Source: Trichobilharzia szidati
Lineage: Eukaryota > Platyhelminthes > Trematoda > Strigeidida > Schistosomatidae
Length of the DNA stretch: 64,000 nucleotides
Direction of reading: 5' to 3'
Assembly: GCA_944472155.2 (NCBI GenBank)
Contig: OX235271.1
Span: forward strand, 96,423,256-96,487,255
Shown: one piece after another, positions 43,162 to 53,393 of the stretch
Numbering within the stretch: position 1 is the stretch's first letter
How the letters are laid out: every line of letters starts with the position of its first letter
Notes under the pieces: model-generated
Told to the model about the DNA's origin: nothing
Databases searched by the model: none
What the model saw: only the letters and a program-made list of their open reading frames with translations
Program-made: the position numbers and the translations under genes

Positions 43162-43330
43162 ATCAGATATGCATGAAGTTGAAATTATGACAAATATGCC
43201 AGGGATCAAATCACCCCTGAGAACAAAACAAAAGTCTGTCCGCCTTATGGTAAGACCACATTCAAGAAGTGTGAAACTTCAAACACCATCAAGCCTGGCG
43301 TCATATAATCCAGAAAATAAACCGATTAAA
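43162..43330 (+). CDS. Exon 3 (visible) of the unidentified gene
   Basis: Acceptor CTGCTTTTAAAG, donor TTAAA|GTAAGT. The first base completes the codon AA+A; it then encodes 56 residues and ends in phase 0. Sequence SDMHEVEIMTNMPGIKSPLR continues with a basic stretch (RTKQKSVRLMVRPHSRSVK) and PSSLASYNPENKPIK. Basic and probably unstructured; no domain. Confidence 0.75.
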
Positions 43331-43757
43331 GTAAGTTAAAATATATTTGCATTGCTTTTTAAAAAAAAAAAAGAATAGTGTCCAGAAATAATCTTGCTTT
43401 CAAAGACGAAAGCATTTTTACAAGTTACCAGCCCTATGTTTGATCTTTTTTCTCACAAATTAACACTACTACTCATAATCATATTGTTCGGAGTGTGAAT
43501 TTATTGCATCATACTGTAAAATGATTCACAGTTGTTCAATTTATTTGTGTAATTTTCGTTTAACGTCAGATTGAAGTAGGTTACAGCTTCAACTATGACT
43601 GTATTGATTACTTCCAGAAATGACTTCTGATATAGTCAACACTACCTTACAGATTATATTATTTTGCTTTGATTGGGTTTCATTCAACCAACAGGTGAAT
43701 GATGTTCACAGCTCAATGAAAACAGTCCTGTTGGGTTTTATTTTTCTAGATGTAACC
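43331..43757. other. Intron, nothing recognised
   Basis: Contains a poly-A run near 43360. Confidence 0.4.
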
Positions 43758-43813
43758 ATTTCAAACATCTGATAGTGTGGAATATTCCCATATTATGAAT
43801 TAAAAGTCAATCT

Positions 43814-43853
43814 GAACGAAGAATATTCTTTTCAATTATTGCTCTTCAGGTTC
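43814..43853 (-). ncRNA. Hammerhead ribozyme candidate, PLE-A left terminus
   Basis: Minus strand: GAAC, CUGAAGA, GCAAUAAUU, GAAA, palindrome AGAAUAUUCU, UC, GUUC. The core is fully conserved (CUGANGA with N = A). Stem I GAAC/GUUC has 4 bp. Stem II is vestigial. Confidence 0.55.
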
Positions 43854-43953
43854 TCACAATTATAAAATATTTGTTGCCGTTACTATAAAGGCCAGTTATG
43901 CGGCGGATACATTTAACTCTGCATGTCTGTGTCTATCCTTCAGTAGCTATCCT

Positions 43954-44352
43954 ATGTTCACCCAGCAACTCAAAGATGTGTTACCTAACCTTAGCTCTTC
44001 TTTATGCATATACCATTTCAATTGTTCCTGTGGTTCAAGTTATATAGGGCGCACGATTAGGCAGGTTCGTCTACAGGTTCGAGAACATTTGCCAGCTTGG
44101 TTCAGCAGGGGGGAAATTAAATGTATAAAAAGTTCGATCCCGTCACACTTGGTCGATACTGGACATCATATCGATGTCAACACAGCTTTCAGGGTTATAT
44201 ACCGAATTCCAAAGTCTTTATCACGTACAGTTCGCTTACGTCTCCTACACATAGCTGAAGCTGTTGCAATAAGATCGACTAAACCGGAACTTTGTATCCA
44301 AAAAGAACACGTCCAGACGCTGTTCCTACCGTGGCCGAACTTGGATTGGTGA
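43954..44352 (+). pseudogene. PLE-A GIY-YIG endonuclease, 5'-truncated, open frame
   Basis: 132 open residues: CIYHFNCSCGSSYIGRTIRQ, REHLPAWFSRGE, LVDTGHHIDVNTAFRVIYRI, AEAVAIRSTKPELCIQKE and the terminal LFLPWPNLDW. All visible motif residues of the family (Cys pair, Tyr of YIG, Arg of GRTxRQ, EH) are kept. RT is absent: a dead copy that has kept its frame, suggesting recent insertion. Confidence 0.8.
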
Positions 44353-44914
44353 TTCTTCTTCTCACCAAGAGTGCTCCTTCCCCTTAACCCTCTTGGTTTT
44401 TTTTCCTTTGCTTATTATCACAAATGTTATTATTAATATTATTATTATTCGTCATAATTTATGCCCTTTGTGCAAACATTCTCTCAATATTATCGAATTT
44501 TCCATTTATACTATCCGGACTTATTATTAGTGATATTATCTCTTTTCTCAATATATGCTTCCACCTGTTTCATTTCACATATTCATTATTTCATTATGAA
44601 CCTCTCATTGCAGTCTTACTATCTCCTGTTTAACACAGACCACTTTGTACTAGCCACTCACCTGACACCTTTAATAACCTTGAACTGACTTGTCAATTTT
44701 CCTACCCCACACTCTACAAATCTATTATGATTAATCACCACCGTTGTCTCCCATTTTACAATATTTTGTAATCGATTTCAGCCTAGCACGTTTGTCACAC
44801 AAATACGACAATTTATTTTGACACCCCATAACTAATCTGGTATTCTACGTTAAAAATGTACCCACCACATAACTGGCCTTTATTGTAACGACAATAAATA
44901 TTTTATAATTGTGA

Positions 44915-44957
44915 GAACCTGAATAGGAGAAATTATTGAAAAGAATATTCTTCGTTC
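44915..44957 (+). ncRNA. Hammerhead relic, PLE-A right terminus
   Basis: Same element terminus on the + strand; stem I and the AGAAUAUUCU palindrome are kept, but the CUGAAGA box is changed to CUGAAUA with extra bases. Confidence 0.4.
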
Positions 44958-44984
44958 AGATTGACTTTTAATTTCAAACATCTG

Positions 44985-45120
44985 CCTTGCGGAGTATTTA
45001 CTTACTTAGACTGAGAGTGTAAGAGACGTTGCTAGATGATTCAGACACATCGGATTATTAAGTGAACTAGTAATTGGGGACATGTTTATTTTAGTGTTTG
45101 ATTATTACTATTATATTATT
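44985..45120. other. Intron spacer
   Basis: Nothing recognised. Confidence 0.4.
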
Positions 45121-45485
45121 ATTGTTTCCTTTAGTTCCTAGAGGAACATAGGGCTTCAGCCGCACGTCTCCGTTGCGTTTGATTCTCTACCAACGTTTTC
45201 ACCCGGCTCCACGTCTGACCACATGCTTCCATGTCCTCTTTGCATGACCTCCTCTATGTCACCCTCGCACTAACGACCAACTCGCCTCTTCCCCTTCGGG
45301 TTCCACTCGAGCAATGGTCTGGCGTGTGATATCACTTGATGGTTTGTTTTCTCAGAGTATGGCTAATCCACCTCCATTTCTTCCTGCGTATTTGTTGCAC
45401 AATCAGTTCCTGCTGGGTTGGTTCGCTCATTGCCAGAGATCCCTGTTGCTGATCTTTTCTGACTAGCCATCTGATCTTGAGTATT
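45121..45485 (-). mobile_element. RTE-type LINE 3' end (minus)
   Basis: Reverse complement matches 13445-13810: the RKKWRWISH-type block, GNPKGKRRVGR-like arginine-rich end in broken frames, and tail CCCTATGTTCCTCTAGGAAC next to a TTA repeat (45100-45125). 5'-truncated. Confidence 0.75.
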
Positions 45486-46314
45486 GGCCAAAGTGTTTGA
45501 TTAACCACTCAATATTCATTATACCGTTATTCGTTACTTATGCTTATCTCGCAGCCAAATCAGTGACAGACACAACCTTCAGGAAAAATTCAATTTTCCA
45601 GGCATAAAGAACACTAGCCAACAGTTGACTTCCCCCAAAAAATGACTCAGTTCATACCGGCTGTATTTCTGCATGTATAATGTAACAGATCTAAAGGTCG
45701 AACCTTTTATTATTTCGATGACATAATTATACAACAGTGAGTGTGAAACTGTCGTAACATTCAGGTTATCTATAACAAAAAGGTGACTAGTTAGGTTATC
45801 GCATTAAATTGGTCTATACTTTATGATTTACTAAAGTGAAAGTCAAGAAAAGCAATAATCAGTGACATTGAAAGCTTTACACTAGCAACCGTAGTTATCA
45901 GATATTTCACTATTGCACAAAAGAATGTCAGGTTGACGGTATGAAATATATTACTAAGCTATTCAAGTATATTAGAATAGCTGTGTCCAAATAGTACTTT
46001 ACTTATAATGCCGTATCTTGAATGACTTAGTAAGTTGTCTTATACCGTCAACCAGGATGTCATCACTTATCGAGTGTTGGTACTATGACTTGGTAGCATT
46101 TTTCGTAGTTACGTGTAGTTGGCTGTATTTGCTAGGTTCATCTTTAAAGCCCTCTCCACTCCACTTCCGATAATTCTAGCAGTCACTGTGACACTAATCG
46201 TAAGACGATTTGTTGTCGATTCATCTGTGATCACTAAATGAATGCTGACGCTTTTAGCTTGGCTAATCTATTATGGAATAAGATAGCTGATGACATAACA
46301 CGAATTTAATTGAT
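45486..46314. other. Intron, nothing recognised
   Basis: Unique-looking sequence, no feature. Confidence 0.4.
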
Positions 46315-46500
46315 GGATGGTGACTAGCAGTGGAATCCAGGATGCTGCGCACTTAGTCCTATTTGGACTCGTCAGCTGGATGTGCCTGCATTCCCCAGTG
46401 ATTGATGATGTTCCCCCCACCGAGGCTCGAACCCAGTGCCCATAGTTTCAAACGCCAAAGCGTTATCCACTAGACCACTTGGGCCACGAGAGCAATGGGT
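46315..46500 (-). mobile_element. Sm-alpha-like SINE, nearly complete (minus)
   Basis: Minus strand: tRNA-like head (GGCCCAAGTGGTCTAGTGG, B box GGGTTCGAGCCTC), GCAGGCACATCCAGCTGACG, AGTCCAAATAGGAC, TAAGTGCGCAGC, CTGGATTCCACTGCTAGTCA. It is very close to the schistosome satellite hammerhead, but GAAAC reads TAAGT, so self-cleavage is not expected. Confidence 0.8.
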
Positions 46501-46722
46501 CATATTAATTATTTAATTGAATTTTAGATTTTCCCGTCGATTGATTGGACTGAAGTGCCCCGGTCTCAGGTGATAATGATATAACCCTTTGAAGATCCTT
46601 AATGGAGATAAAGCACTAGAGTATGATTTGATTTCCAACTGGATTTGTTTATTTGACACTCTACACAATTTATCTGAATACAATTCATTGAATGATTTAT
46701 TTTTTTAAATCTTATATTATAG

Positions 46723-47062
46723 AGTCCAATGTGTAAAAATCTTTGTATATCTGTGGATAAAACGCATCGTCAGTCAGTATCATCACCACACTCGACTATT
46801 TCTTCAACTATCTCTCCAAATATTATTAACAATAATAATAGTAGTAATAATATCAATGCAGCAGTAAACTATGATTCTCAAAGTCCTTACTCTCCTCTGG
46901 GTGATGCGGAAAGTGTTCATTCTATTGAAACTGATAGTTGGGTATGGCCGACAACTCTATCAATGAAAAGTGATAAGAATTCCTCGAGTCAATTATTAAG
47001 CAATACACTTGATAATGATAATGAAATTATAGAAAAAGATAATTCTCATAAAAATAATTCAT
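46723..47062 (+). CDS. Exon 4 (visible) of the unidentified gene
   Basis: Acceptor TTATATTATAG, donor TTCAT|GTAAGT. Begins in phase 0 after the phase 0 end of 43330 and ends with one base. It encodes 113 residues: SPMCKNLCISVDKTHRQSVS, a Ser/Asn run with IINNNNSSNNINAAVN, then SPYSPLGDAESVHSIETDSW and VWPTTLSMKSDKNSS, ending Asn/Lys-rich. Low-complexity Asn is common in schistosome proteins. Probably a disordered linker; the acidic-aromatic ESVHSIETDSWVWP could be a binding motif (inference). Confidence 0.8.
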
Positions 47063-47464
47063 GTAAGTATAATTATATGGTACACACACACTCACACATA
47101 GACGAGTTTGATCTGGGAAACTGGGTTTTAACCAACTAACTAACTAGCTAACCAACTAATGAGGTAGTTATTGAGATTGGAACGATAACCTCTGTTGCAG
47201 TGAATTTAAACTTCCTAAATTTTCAAAATTGGTGTATTATAATTTTGACGATTAAGTGTAAAATAAGTTATTTCAGGAGGTGACTATTGTAGCTAATCAT
47301 TTGAAAGGTGTGAATGCTAGTGAATAACCGCGCGTGTGTGTGTAAATCTATACACTACATAGATTTCATTAGTATACTTCAATTTGTTATTACTTTTTCA
47401 CATAGGTAATTTTTCGTAACTGATTCTGATGAACTCCTGGGATAGATGTCACCTTTTACTGTTA
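47063..47464. other. Intron, nothing recognised
   Basis: AT-rich; short CA/TG stretches. Confidence 0.4.
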
Positions 47465-48165
47465 GATATTATTATAGAAAATATCCTCATCTAGACATTT
47501 GGAAAACAGAAAGATTGAGCTAAGAAATATTTACTTTTCAATTAGATCCTCATCTCTGGCTCTACTCTAGTGTATATATAGCATTTTTATTACAATACAC
47601 AGCAGTTTACCAAACAAGTGGTGATATGTTTGTTAACAATAATTAAACAGTGTCAAAATGTCAATGGGTTGATAATTAACGAAGAAAATCAATACAAATT
47701 TAAAAGGTAGAAATGGATAGAATAAATTAATTTTACAAGGATAACACGTAATTAAAGATGAAGTGATCAAAATGAATAAGAATAAAATAATTTGGACAAT
47801 TATAATTTTTAAAGGTTTAGTGGGAGGTGGGCGGCGACGCAGTCCTGTTTATGCATTCTTGTAACGAAGGCCACGGTAAGGAAAGTGGCTGTACAACTTT
47901 CTTCTGTACACATAGGCTTGGCTTCTTCAGGTGGATTCCGATTGCTTCAGCTGTCTGTAGAAGACGAACTCGTAGAGCAAAGTTAAGATTAGTCGGAATG
48001 CGATAAATAATTTTAAATGCAGTATTCACATCAACCTTATGCTCAGTATCAACAAGGTGTGCTAAAATAGAACTACGAATAGATCTTGTTTGTCCTCCCT
48101 TGCTTAACCATGCTGGATGATGTTCAGAAATACGACGATGAAACTGCCTAATTGTACGCCCATGA
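47465..48165 (-). mobile_element. PLE family A, 5'-truncated (minus)
   Basis: The 3' terminus with a hammerhead-like fold lies at the left, and the coding end at 47817-48165. The minus frame shows GRTIRQFHRRISEHHPAW, then a shift, NTAFKIIYRIPTNLNFALR, AEAIGIHLKKPSLCVQKK and LSLPW. No inverted arm recognised. Confidence 0.75.
47517..47562 (-). ncRNA. Hammerhead-like relic, PLE-A terminus
   Basis: Minus strand: GAGC, CAGAGAUGA in place of CUGAUGA, GGAUCUAAUU, GAAA, AGUAAAUAUUUCU, UA, GCUC. Stem I GAGC/GCUC is kept. Confidence 0.4.
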
Positions 48166-48224
48166 GTGAGGCAATTCGGATTGAATATGCAAAGAGGCCG
48201 ACCTATTCAGTCTAGTAAAAATGG

Positions 48225-48467
48225 ATTTTTCTTAAAAATTCTTTTACTTTCCCAGTGGAACATAGGACTTCAAGCCTCTAGCTTGAAGTTTCAGTAGCAG
48301 TGGTGTTTATTTTTTTACGGAATGCGGTCGCTAGCCTCATACCCAACCTTCTCTCTTTACCAGTCTTATTATTGGCTTAGTAAGGTAGAGGAATGTGTCG
48401 ACCGGGGGTCGAACCCGAGACCATATGCATGGTTGGCGAACATTCTACCGCTGTACCACCGACAAAC
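48225..48467 (-). mobile_element. tRNA-head SINE with RTE body, 11-bp TSD (minus)
   Basis: Perfect AGTAAAAATGG at 48214-48224 and 48468-48478. The complete SINE is on the minus strand, with a mutated head (TGTCGGTGGTACAGCGG, B box GGGTTCGACCCC) and tail AAGTCCTATGTTCCACTGG. Confidence 0.85.
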
Positions 48468-48478
48468 AGTAAAAATGG

Positions 48479-48959
48479 GTAACAATAACTAATAAACATA
48501 AATAAATAGCGGCAAATGATTCATGTTCCCCTAAGATGGTTCTTATGTTTGCTTACTCTTATTGAGAGAACCCTTCAGTATTTGAAACGGTAGGCGCTAT
48601 GTTGGACCCGCTCCTCCTACCACTGACTAGAATACAGACATTTAGCTAACGAGTCTTATATCCCCCTGGTTGTATACTTAACACCGTAAATAGATTCGAC
48701 AAGTATGCACAGGACGATCTACATGATTTGTACAGAGCATAGACAAATACAAGAAAATAACAAATAAGATAAAAAATTATTATTCTATCTCTGTTATAGT
48801 GTTCACAGGTACTAACTTGTAAACATGTTTATTTCATTGAACTTTGAAAGTACATTCATTATTTGTTTTTCAACTCATGTTTGTTTTATGCTTGTCTGTA
48901 GTAAACCAATTTAGTTATTGTTGATGTAATCTTTTTCCTTATTATTACTATTATGTAAG
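48479..48959. other. Intron, nothing recognised
   Basis: Ends in a T-rich tract and acceptor ATTATGTAAG. Confidence 0.4.
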
Positions 48960-49209
48960 CTCATTCACCAGATAGTATATCCAATAGAACTTTTACTCAG
49001 TTACCTGGTATTTCGTCTACTGAATATACAGCTACTAAATTTATGTTTGGTGGAGAAGTTCAAATAGGTTTAACAATAGCACGTTATATTGAAGAAAATT
49101 TGAATATTGATGAAACAGCATCATCATCACCATCATCTTATGACTGGCCAGAAGATAATATTTTACAAGATTTACGAAAACGTCGAGCTGATTGTATTGA
49201 GAAAATGAA
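48960..49209 (+). CDS. Exon 5 (visible) of the unidentified gene
   Basis: Acceptor ACTATTATGTAAG, donor AATGAA|GTGAGT. Two bases complete the codon T+CT (Ser); 82 codons follow, then two bases AA. The block FMFGGEVQIGLTIARYIEEN looks like an ordered, partly helical segment. Then an acidic/Ser stretch (ETASSSPSSYDWPEDN) and a basic helix ILQDLRKRRADCIEKMK. No family recognised. The phase-2 donor fits both the exon at 51952 and the one at 53986. Confidence 0.8.
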
Positions 49210-49559
49210 GTGAGTTTATTATAATCTCCTGCATCATAAAGCTTAGTTCAATCAAATCTATCTTAGATAGTCTATATTTTTTTATGTTCAACGACAAGTA
49301 AGATTAAATCCCCGCGTATTTTAAGTTAAACCAATATATATTCAGTTCTTTACGATTTCATCAAGGTAAAGTTAAACTTTAAGCACCACTAACTACCAAT
49401 CAGCGAATGACCTCGAACGCACCAATCACGTGAAGGAGTCATTTTGTGTATGCATATATTTATGGAGAGAAAAAAATGCACAAAAACTGTATAAGTGTTA
49501 CAGAGAACACCTTTCTCTCACATGTGTGATAAAAGTAGCTTTGTTTTAGGTTGGAGTGT
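49210..49559. other. Intron, nothing recognised
   Basis: No feature. Confidence 0.4.
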
Positions 49560-49748
49560 CAACAAGGTAAAATTCCATTTTGGGTAAAATTTATTTTGAT
49601 AAAGTTTCATAGTGTTATACAGTAATATTTATTGAGCAATAGATTGTGCTGGAAACGTCATCAGTAAATATCACTGTGAGACTTAATCAAAATAAATTTT
49701 ACCCACAATGGAATTATACTCTATCACAGTGCACAAGTTCTATTCTTA
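49560..49748. mobile_element. PLE-B terminal foldback (no coding part)
   Basis: The inverted terminus (49567-49640) is followed at once by a + terminus (49650-49748) with GAGCA/TGCTG and GGAAACGTCATCAG. Short similar flanks (TCAACA) are seen on both sides. Confidence 0.65.
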
Positions 49749-49794
49749 TATCAACAGAGAAATTTAACTACATTCTATGCATGTAATTATTTAG

Positions 49795-49955
49795 GTCTTC
49801 TAACCCTAACAATAACTCTAATCTTTCTTGAACCTAACCCTAACGTGAAAATGTCCCTAAACCAACTGTAATCTAACTCGATCCAACCCCAATGTCGCCT
49901 TTATTAGGTTAACCTAACCCTAACCTGTCCTTGGCTAAAACTGTAACTTAATCTT
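49795..49955. repeat. Degenerate telomere-like (CCCTAA) repeat
   Basis: Several CTAACCCTAAC-type words (TTCTAACCCTAAC, ACCTAACCCTAACG, TAACCTAACCCTAACC) are interleaved with diverged copies. The metazoan and schistosome telomere unit is TTAGGG/CCCTAA, so this looks like an old interstitial array. Confidence 0.55.
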
Positions 49956-50553
49956 TCCCAGATATCCCATTTAATAATAACATAACACTTCGATGAGCAT
50001 ATTTTATTGATGATGACAACATTATTTACCAGGTTTCATTAACTTGCTCAGTGAGCGTTTCAAGGACATTAGTGAGGTCGTACTCCATTGGTGGTAGTCA
50101 GTGGTGCTTAAAGTTTAACTTGGTCTTTATCAGTTTTAAGTTATGTTAAAAACCAGATGTTTCATTCTTGTCTGAAAACACCTCAACAGTAAACACACCT
50201 TTGTACGGTCGATATCATGAACACCAAGTTTAACTTAATATCTAGGTCGGAATCGAACTTCTACACACAAGTTATTCCCTGTAATTAGTGAGTAACCGTT
50301 CTCATATTCGTCTCGGTGAACCCAATTGGCGGCAACTTCTCCTGATTACTTTGAAAACCTCATCTCGAAACAATATTTACGTGTTTTTAATCTGCTGATC
50401 CTGATATCAGTTTTTTACGAAGTCCAAATAGTTGTCCATTCCTCCTCGTACTTCCCAGTGACCATCAAAATTACTGGAATTAATTAAGAAGCAAGTAGTA
50501 CATTTTTAATTTGTATAAAATACCTATTACCTCAGTATATTACTTCTGAGTAA
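49956..50553. other. Intron, nothing recognised
   Basis: No feature. Confidence 0.4.
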
Positions 50554-50564
50554 TTATTGTTTAA

Positions 50565-50917
50565 GTATTGGTTTGTAGGGATTCGGTTGATTGGTTAGAG
50601 GATTTCATCATGATCTGACATTTGTTAGAGAACCACTGGAGTACTGGACAGCTGTTTCGTCCTAGTTCGGGACTCTTCGGCAGTACACACTCACCGGGGT
50701 TCGAACAGAAGTTAGAATTCATGGGCCATTGGATCAGGTCCCAGTGGCTTAATGGTATACGAGCTTGCCTGGTAACCAGAAGGTCCTGGGTTCGACCCTG
50801 GTGTTGGTTGCGTACTGATGAAGAGTCCCAGACTAGGACGAAACAGCTGTCCAGTACTCCCAGGTTCTTCAATGGTTCTCTAACCAATGTCAGCTCATGA
50901 TGAAATCCTCTAACCAT
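50565..50917. mobile_element. SINE-W foldback insertion with 11-bp TSD
   Basis: TTATTGTTTAA flanks both sides (50554-50564, 50918-50928). Inverted 3' half (50565-50705), then a + copy from AAGTTAGAATTCATGGGCC through the tRNA-like part, core GATGAAGAGTCCCAGACTAG, GACGAAACAGCTGTCC, and the 3' end. Both outer ends are the SINE 3' end. Confidence 0.8.
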
Positions 50918-51117
50918 TTATTGTTTAATTAAGAAATAATATTGTTGTTCCCTAGCCTATCGTCAACTGGAAAAGAAAATGCAGTATTAGAGTGCGGTAT
51001 GTTAAGCAAACTAAATGCCATACTCATAAAGTAATGGAAATTATGCTTTCTAACAAACTCCAATGTTTTAATTGAACATTGTGGAGTACAATAGTTGAAA
51101 GTTGGGCGGAAACATCA
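50918..51117. other. Intron spacer
   Basis: Nothing recognised. Confidence 0.4.
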
Positions 51118-51325
51118 GCTTTTGCGTCGGTGGCACAGCGGTTATGACCCTCGCCGATCATGCACATGGTCCGGGGTTCGATCCCCTGCCGACGCACACC
51201 TGATATCTATGGTCGGCCTGCAAAATTTGGGCCACCGATATCCATGCTGAAAATTCCATACTTGTACTGAGAATACGGTGTGGAATCAAGCTGTAATCAA
51301 AAATAAATAAAATTTAAAAAAATAA
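51118..51325 (+). mobile_element. tRNA-head SINE, body type 3 (+)
   Basis: Head with 7-bp acceptor-like pairing (TGCGTCG with CGACGCA), GGTGGCACAGCGG and B box GGGGTTCGATCCCC. The body reads GATATCTATGGTCGGCCTGC, CCATACTTGTACTGAG, ACGGTGTGGAATCAAGC and ends in an A-rich tail. Confidence 0.75.
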
Positions 51326-51951
51326 GAGTTGGGAACTGATTAGTACTACTAGTAGAAGTCGTCGTTTTGTGATTTGACTACTTCATATAAATGAAAACAT
51401 TCGCGGTAGATTACTCTAAGTACTAATATCAACTCATAATTGCTGGGAACTGGACAACTGATTTATCCTTACGTAAGGTTCCCCGACAGTACTCACCTGT
51501 GATGCCACAGGGATTCAAAATCTACCGATCAATGATTTCTTATTTCCATGATATCATATCATTTCCATACCTAAAAGGACCTTTATTCTCTCTCATTCAA
51601 GTTAGCCACCTTCTCATCGGTGGAAATTTTCCATAAGATCTAGAAATCCAACTCATAACTAGTTGCTGGTGAGCACTGGTGAAAATGATATTATAATTTG
51701 CATAACTAATAACTTTTGAATACGGAGTGAATGCATTTAAATACAATCTAGATTTATTCGAATTAATAACCACCAGTTTTCTTTAAACACCAATAACTTG
51801 TTAATTCAATCTTGTATTTAATAGTGAATTTGCTTAATTTTTACGTTGGTTTGTTTTATCACACTTTTCTTATGACTTCTCATCTACTTAATTTACAGTA
51901 TGCGGTGAAGTTAAGTCATATGGTATTTACATTCCTTCTATACTATTACAG
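51326..51951. other. Intron, nothing recognised
   Basis: Ends in acceptor ACTATTACAG. Confidence 0.4.
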
Positions 51952-52018
51952 GTTAATCATGAAACAAATTCACGAGCGAGAAAAGGAACTGATAGATAAC
52001 TCAGCGTATCCTGAATAG
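51952..52018 (+). CDS. Proximal terminal exon of the unidentified gene
   Basis: Acceptor CTATACTATTACAG. The first base completes AA+G (Lys); 21 codons follow and TAG is at 52016-52018. The C-terminus is LIMKQIHEREKELIDNSAYP and Glu, a charged helix ending in a short tail. No donor lies inside it, so it can only be terminal. Phase fits the donor at 49209. A distal terminal exon at 53986 fits equally well. Confidence 0.65.
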
Positions 52019-52214
52019 TTTTTGTGTTTTTTTTGGTTTTTGCTTTCGTTTTTTGGTAAATTATACTCAAATGTTTTAATATGATCACCGTTTTCTTCTC
52101 TTGTGATATATCCTACTTCCCATTGTATACAATAACATATTATAAATATATACTTTTTTATCATAATCTTCTCTTCATGTTAATTCGGAAGTTTATTATC
52201 ATGTGTACTCACTG
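52019..52214. other. 3' UTR or intergenic, T-rich
   Basis: No clear AATAAA close to the stop; T-runs follow. Confidence 0.3.
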
Positions 52215-52400
52215 TGAATTTATTTTTTGATTACAGTTTGATTCCACACCGTATTTTTGGTACAGGTATAGAATTTTCAGTTTGTGCTATCGGTAGCCCA
52301 AATTTTGCAGGCCGACCATAGATATCGGGTGTGTCGGCAGGGGATCGAACCCCGGACCATGTGTATGGTTGGTGAGAGTCCTAACCACTGTGCCACCGAT
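52215..52400 (-). mobile_element. tRNA-head SINE, body type 3 (minus)
   Basis: Minus strand: ATCGGTGGCACAGTGG head, B box GGGGTTCGATCCCC, and body as at 51118 (ATATCTATGGTCGGCC, ACGGTGTGGAATCAAAC). Confidence 0.7.
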
Positions 52401-52604
52401 TATTTCAACAGTCTTCTGCATAACTGTTTCACCCTACAATCAGTAGGCTGGTATGTACACATAATTTAGTCAACTTGATAGTTTTTTATTGATATAAGTA
52501 TAAAACTTGGGCACTGTGATAGTAGAGTATAACTCCATTATGGATAGGATTTTATTTTGATAAGTCACACAGTGTTACACAGTAATATTTATTAACTGAT
52601 GGAG

Positions 52605-52652
52605 TTTCGAGCACAAATTATTACTGCTCATAATCTTATCAAGTTACTCACA
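52605..52652 (-). ncRNA. Hammerhead-like fold, PLE-B left arm
   Basis: GAGCA hairpin with extra loop bases and TGCTC, GAAACTCC: the GUC at the cleavage site is changed. Confidence 0.3.
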
Positions 52653-53337
52653 CAACTTTCTTGCTTCATTTATATACATGTGTGGAATTGATGATTAGAC
52701 ATTTGTAGGCTAAAAGACTCAGTGGACCCAATTAAACAAAATAATATAATTTATAAAATACCCTGCAATGACTGTGAGTGAGGTCAACTATATAGGTCAA
52801 ACTAGTAGATCGGGGTAATCAGATTGTTGGAACATAAGAACTTAGCTAAGGTAAGAATGGTTGCCCCCGAGAAGATAAGTAATTTAGAAAAAAGCTCAGC
52901 AATTGCACTACATGCATTAACAGACAACCACACAATAGGGTGGGAGAGAGTTAAGATTCTAAGAAGTAATGTATGTAGGTGGAGAGAGAGATTGATTACT
53001 GAATCCTGGTTCATCGAGTCTACACCCAACACATGCAACAGAAATGACTCGATGCAAATACCAGAGATATGGAAGATATTATTACCGCCAGTCAGTCAAA
53101 TCAGAGGAGGATAATAAATAATCTTAACATTCTATTTCAATTCACGTACATCACAACATTCTAAGAAGTTACTTATTATGACTATAAAAACACTCGTCTT
53201 ATCTCACATGTGATTGTGTTTGATCAATAACACTCATATTATTATTTCTTAATGTACATTATCCTATACTGAGTTTTATTCAAATGTTTAGTCATCAGTT
53301 TCTACTCATGTAAATAAATGGAGGAAAAAGTTGTGTG

Positions 53338-53393
53338 AGTAACTTGATATGATTATGAGCAGTAATGAATAATTTGTGCTCGAAACGTTATCA
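53338..53393 (+). ncRNA. Hammerhead-like fold, PLE-B right arm
   Basis: TTGATATGATTAT, GAGCA/TGCTC with a lengthened loop, GAAACGTTATCAG. Confidence 0.35.

Larger units (their letters stand above)
43772..44970 (+). mobile_element. PLE family A foldback insertion with 14-bp TSD
   Basis: Perfect duplication ATTTCAAACATCTG at 43758-43771 and 44971-44984. The left arm (43772-43903) is the inverted 3' terminus; + coding follows at 43954-44352, then the 3' UTR with ATT repeats and the right 3' terminus (about 44865-44970). The left arm reaches about 27 nt further than the right one. It lies in an intron. Confidence 0.9.

Noticed and set aside
51118..51200. A functional tRNA gene
   Set aside because: It has acceptor-like pairing and A/B boxes but no normal anticodon loop, and the same head recurs on several SINE bodies.
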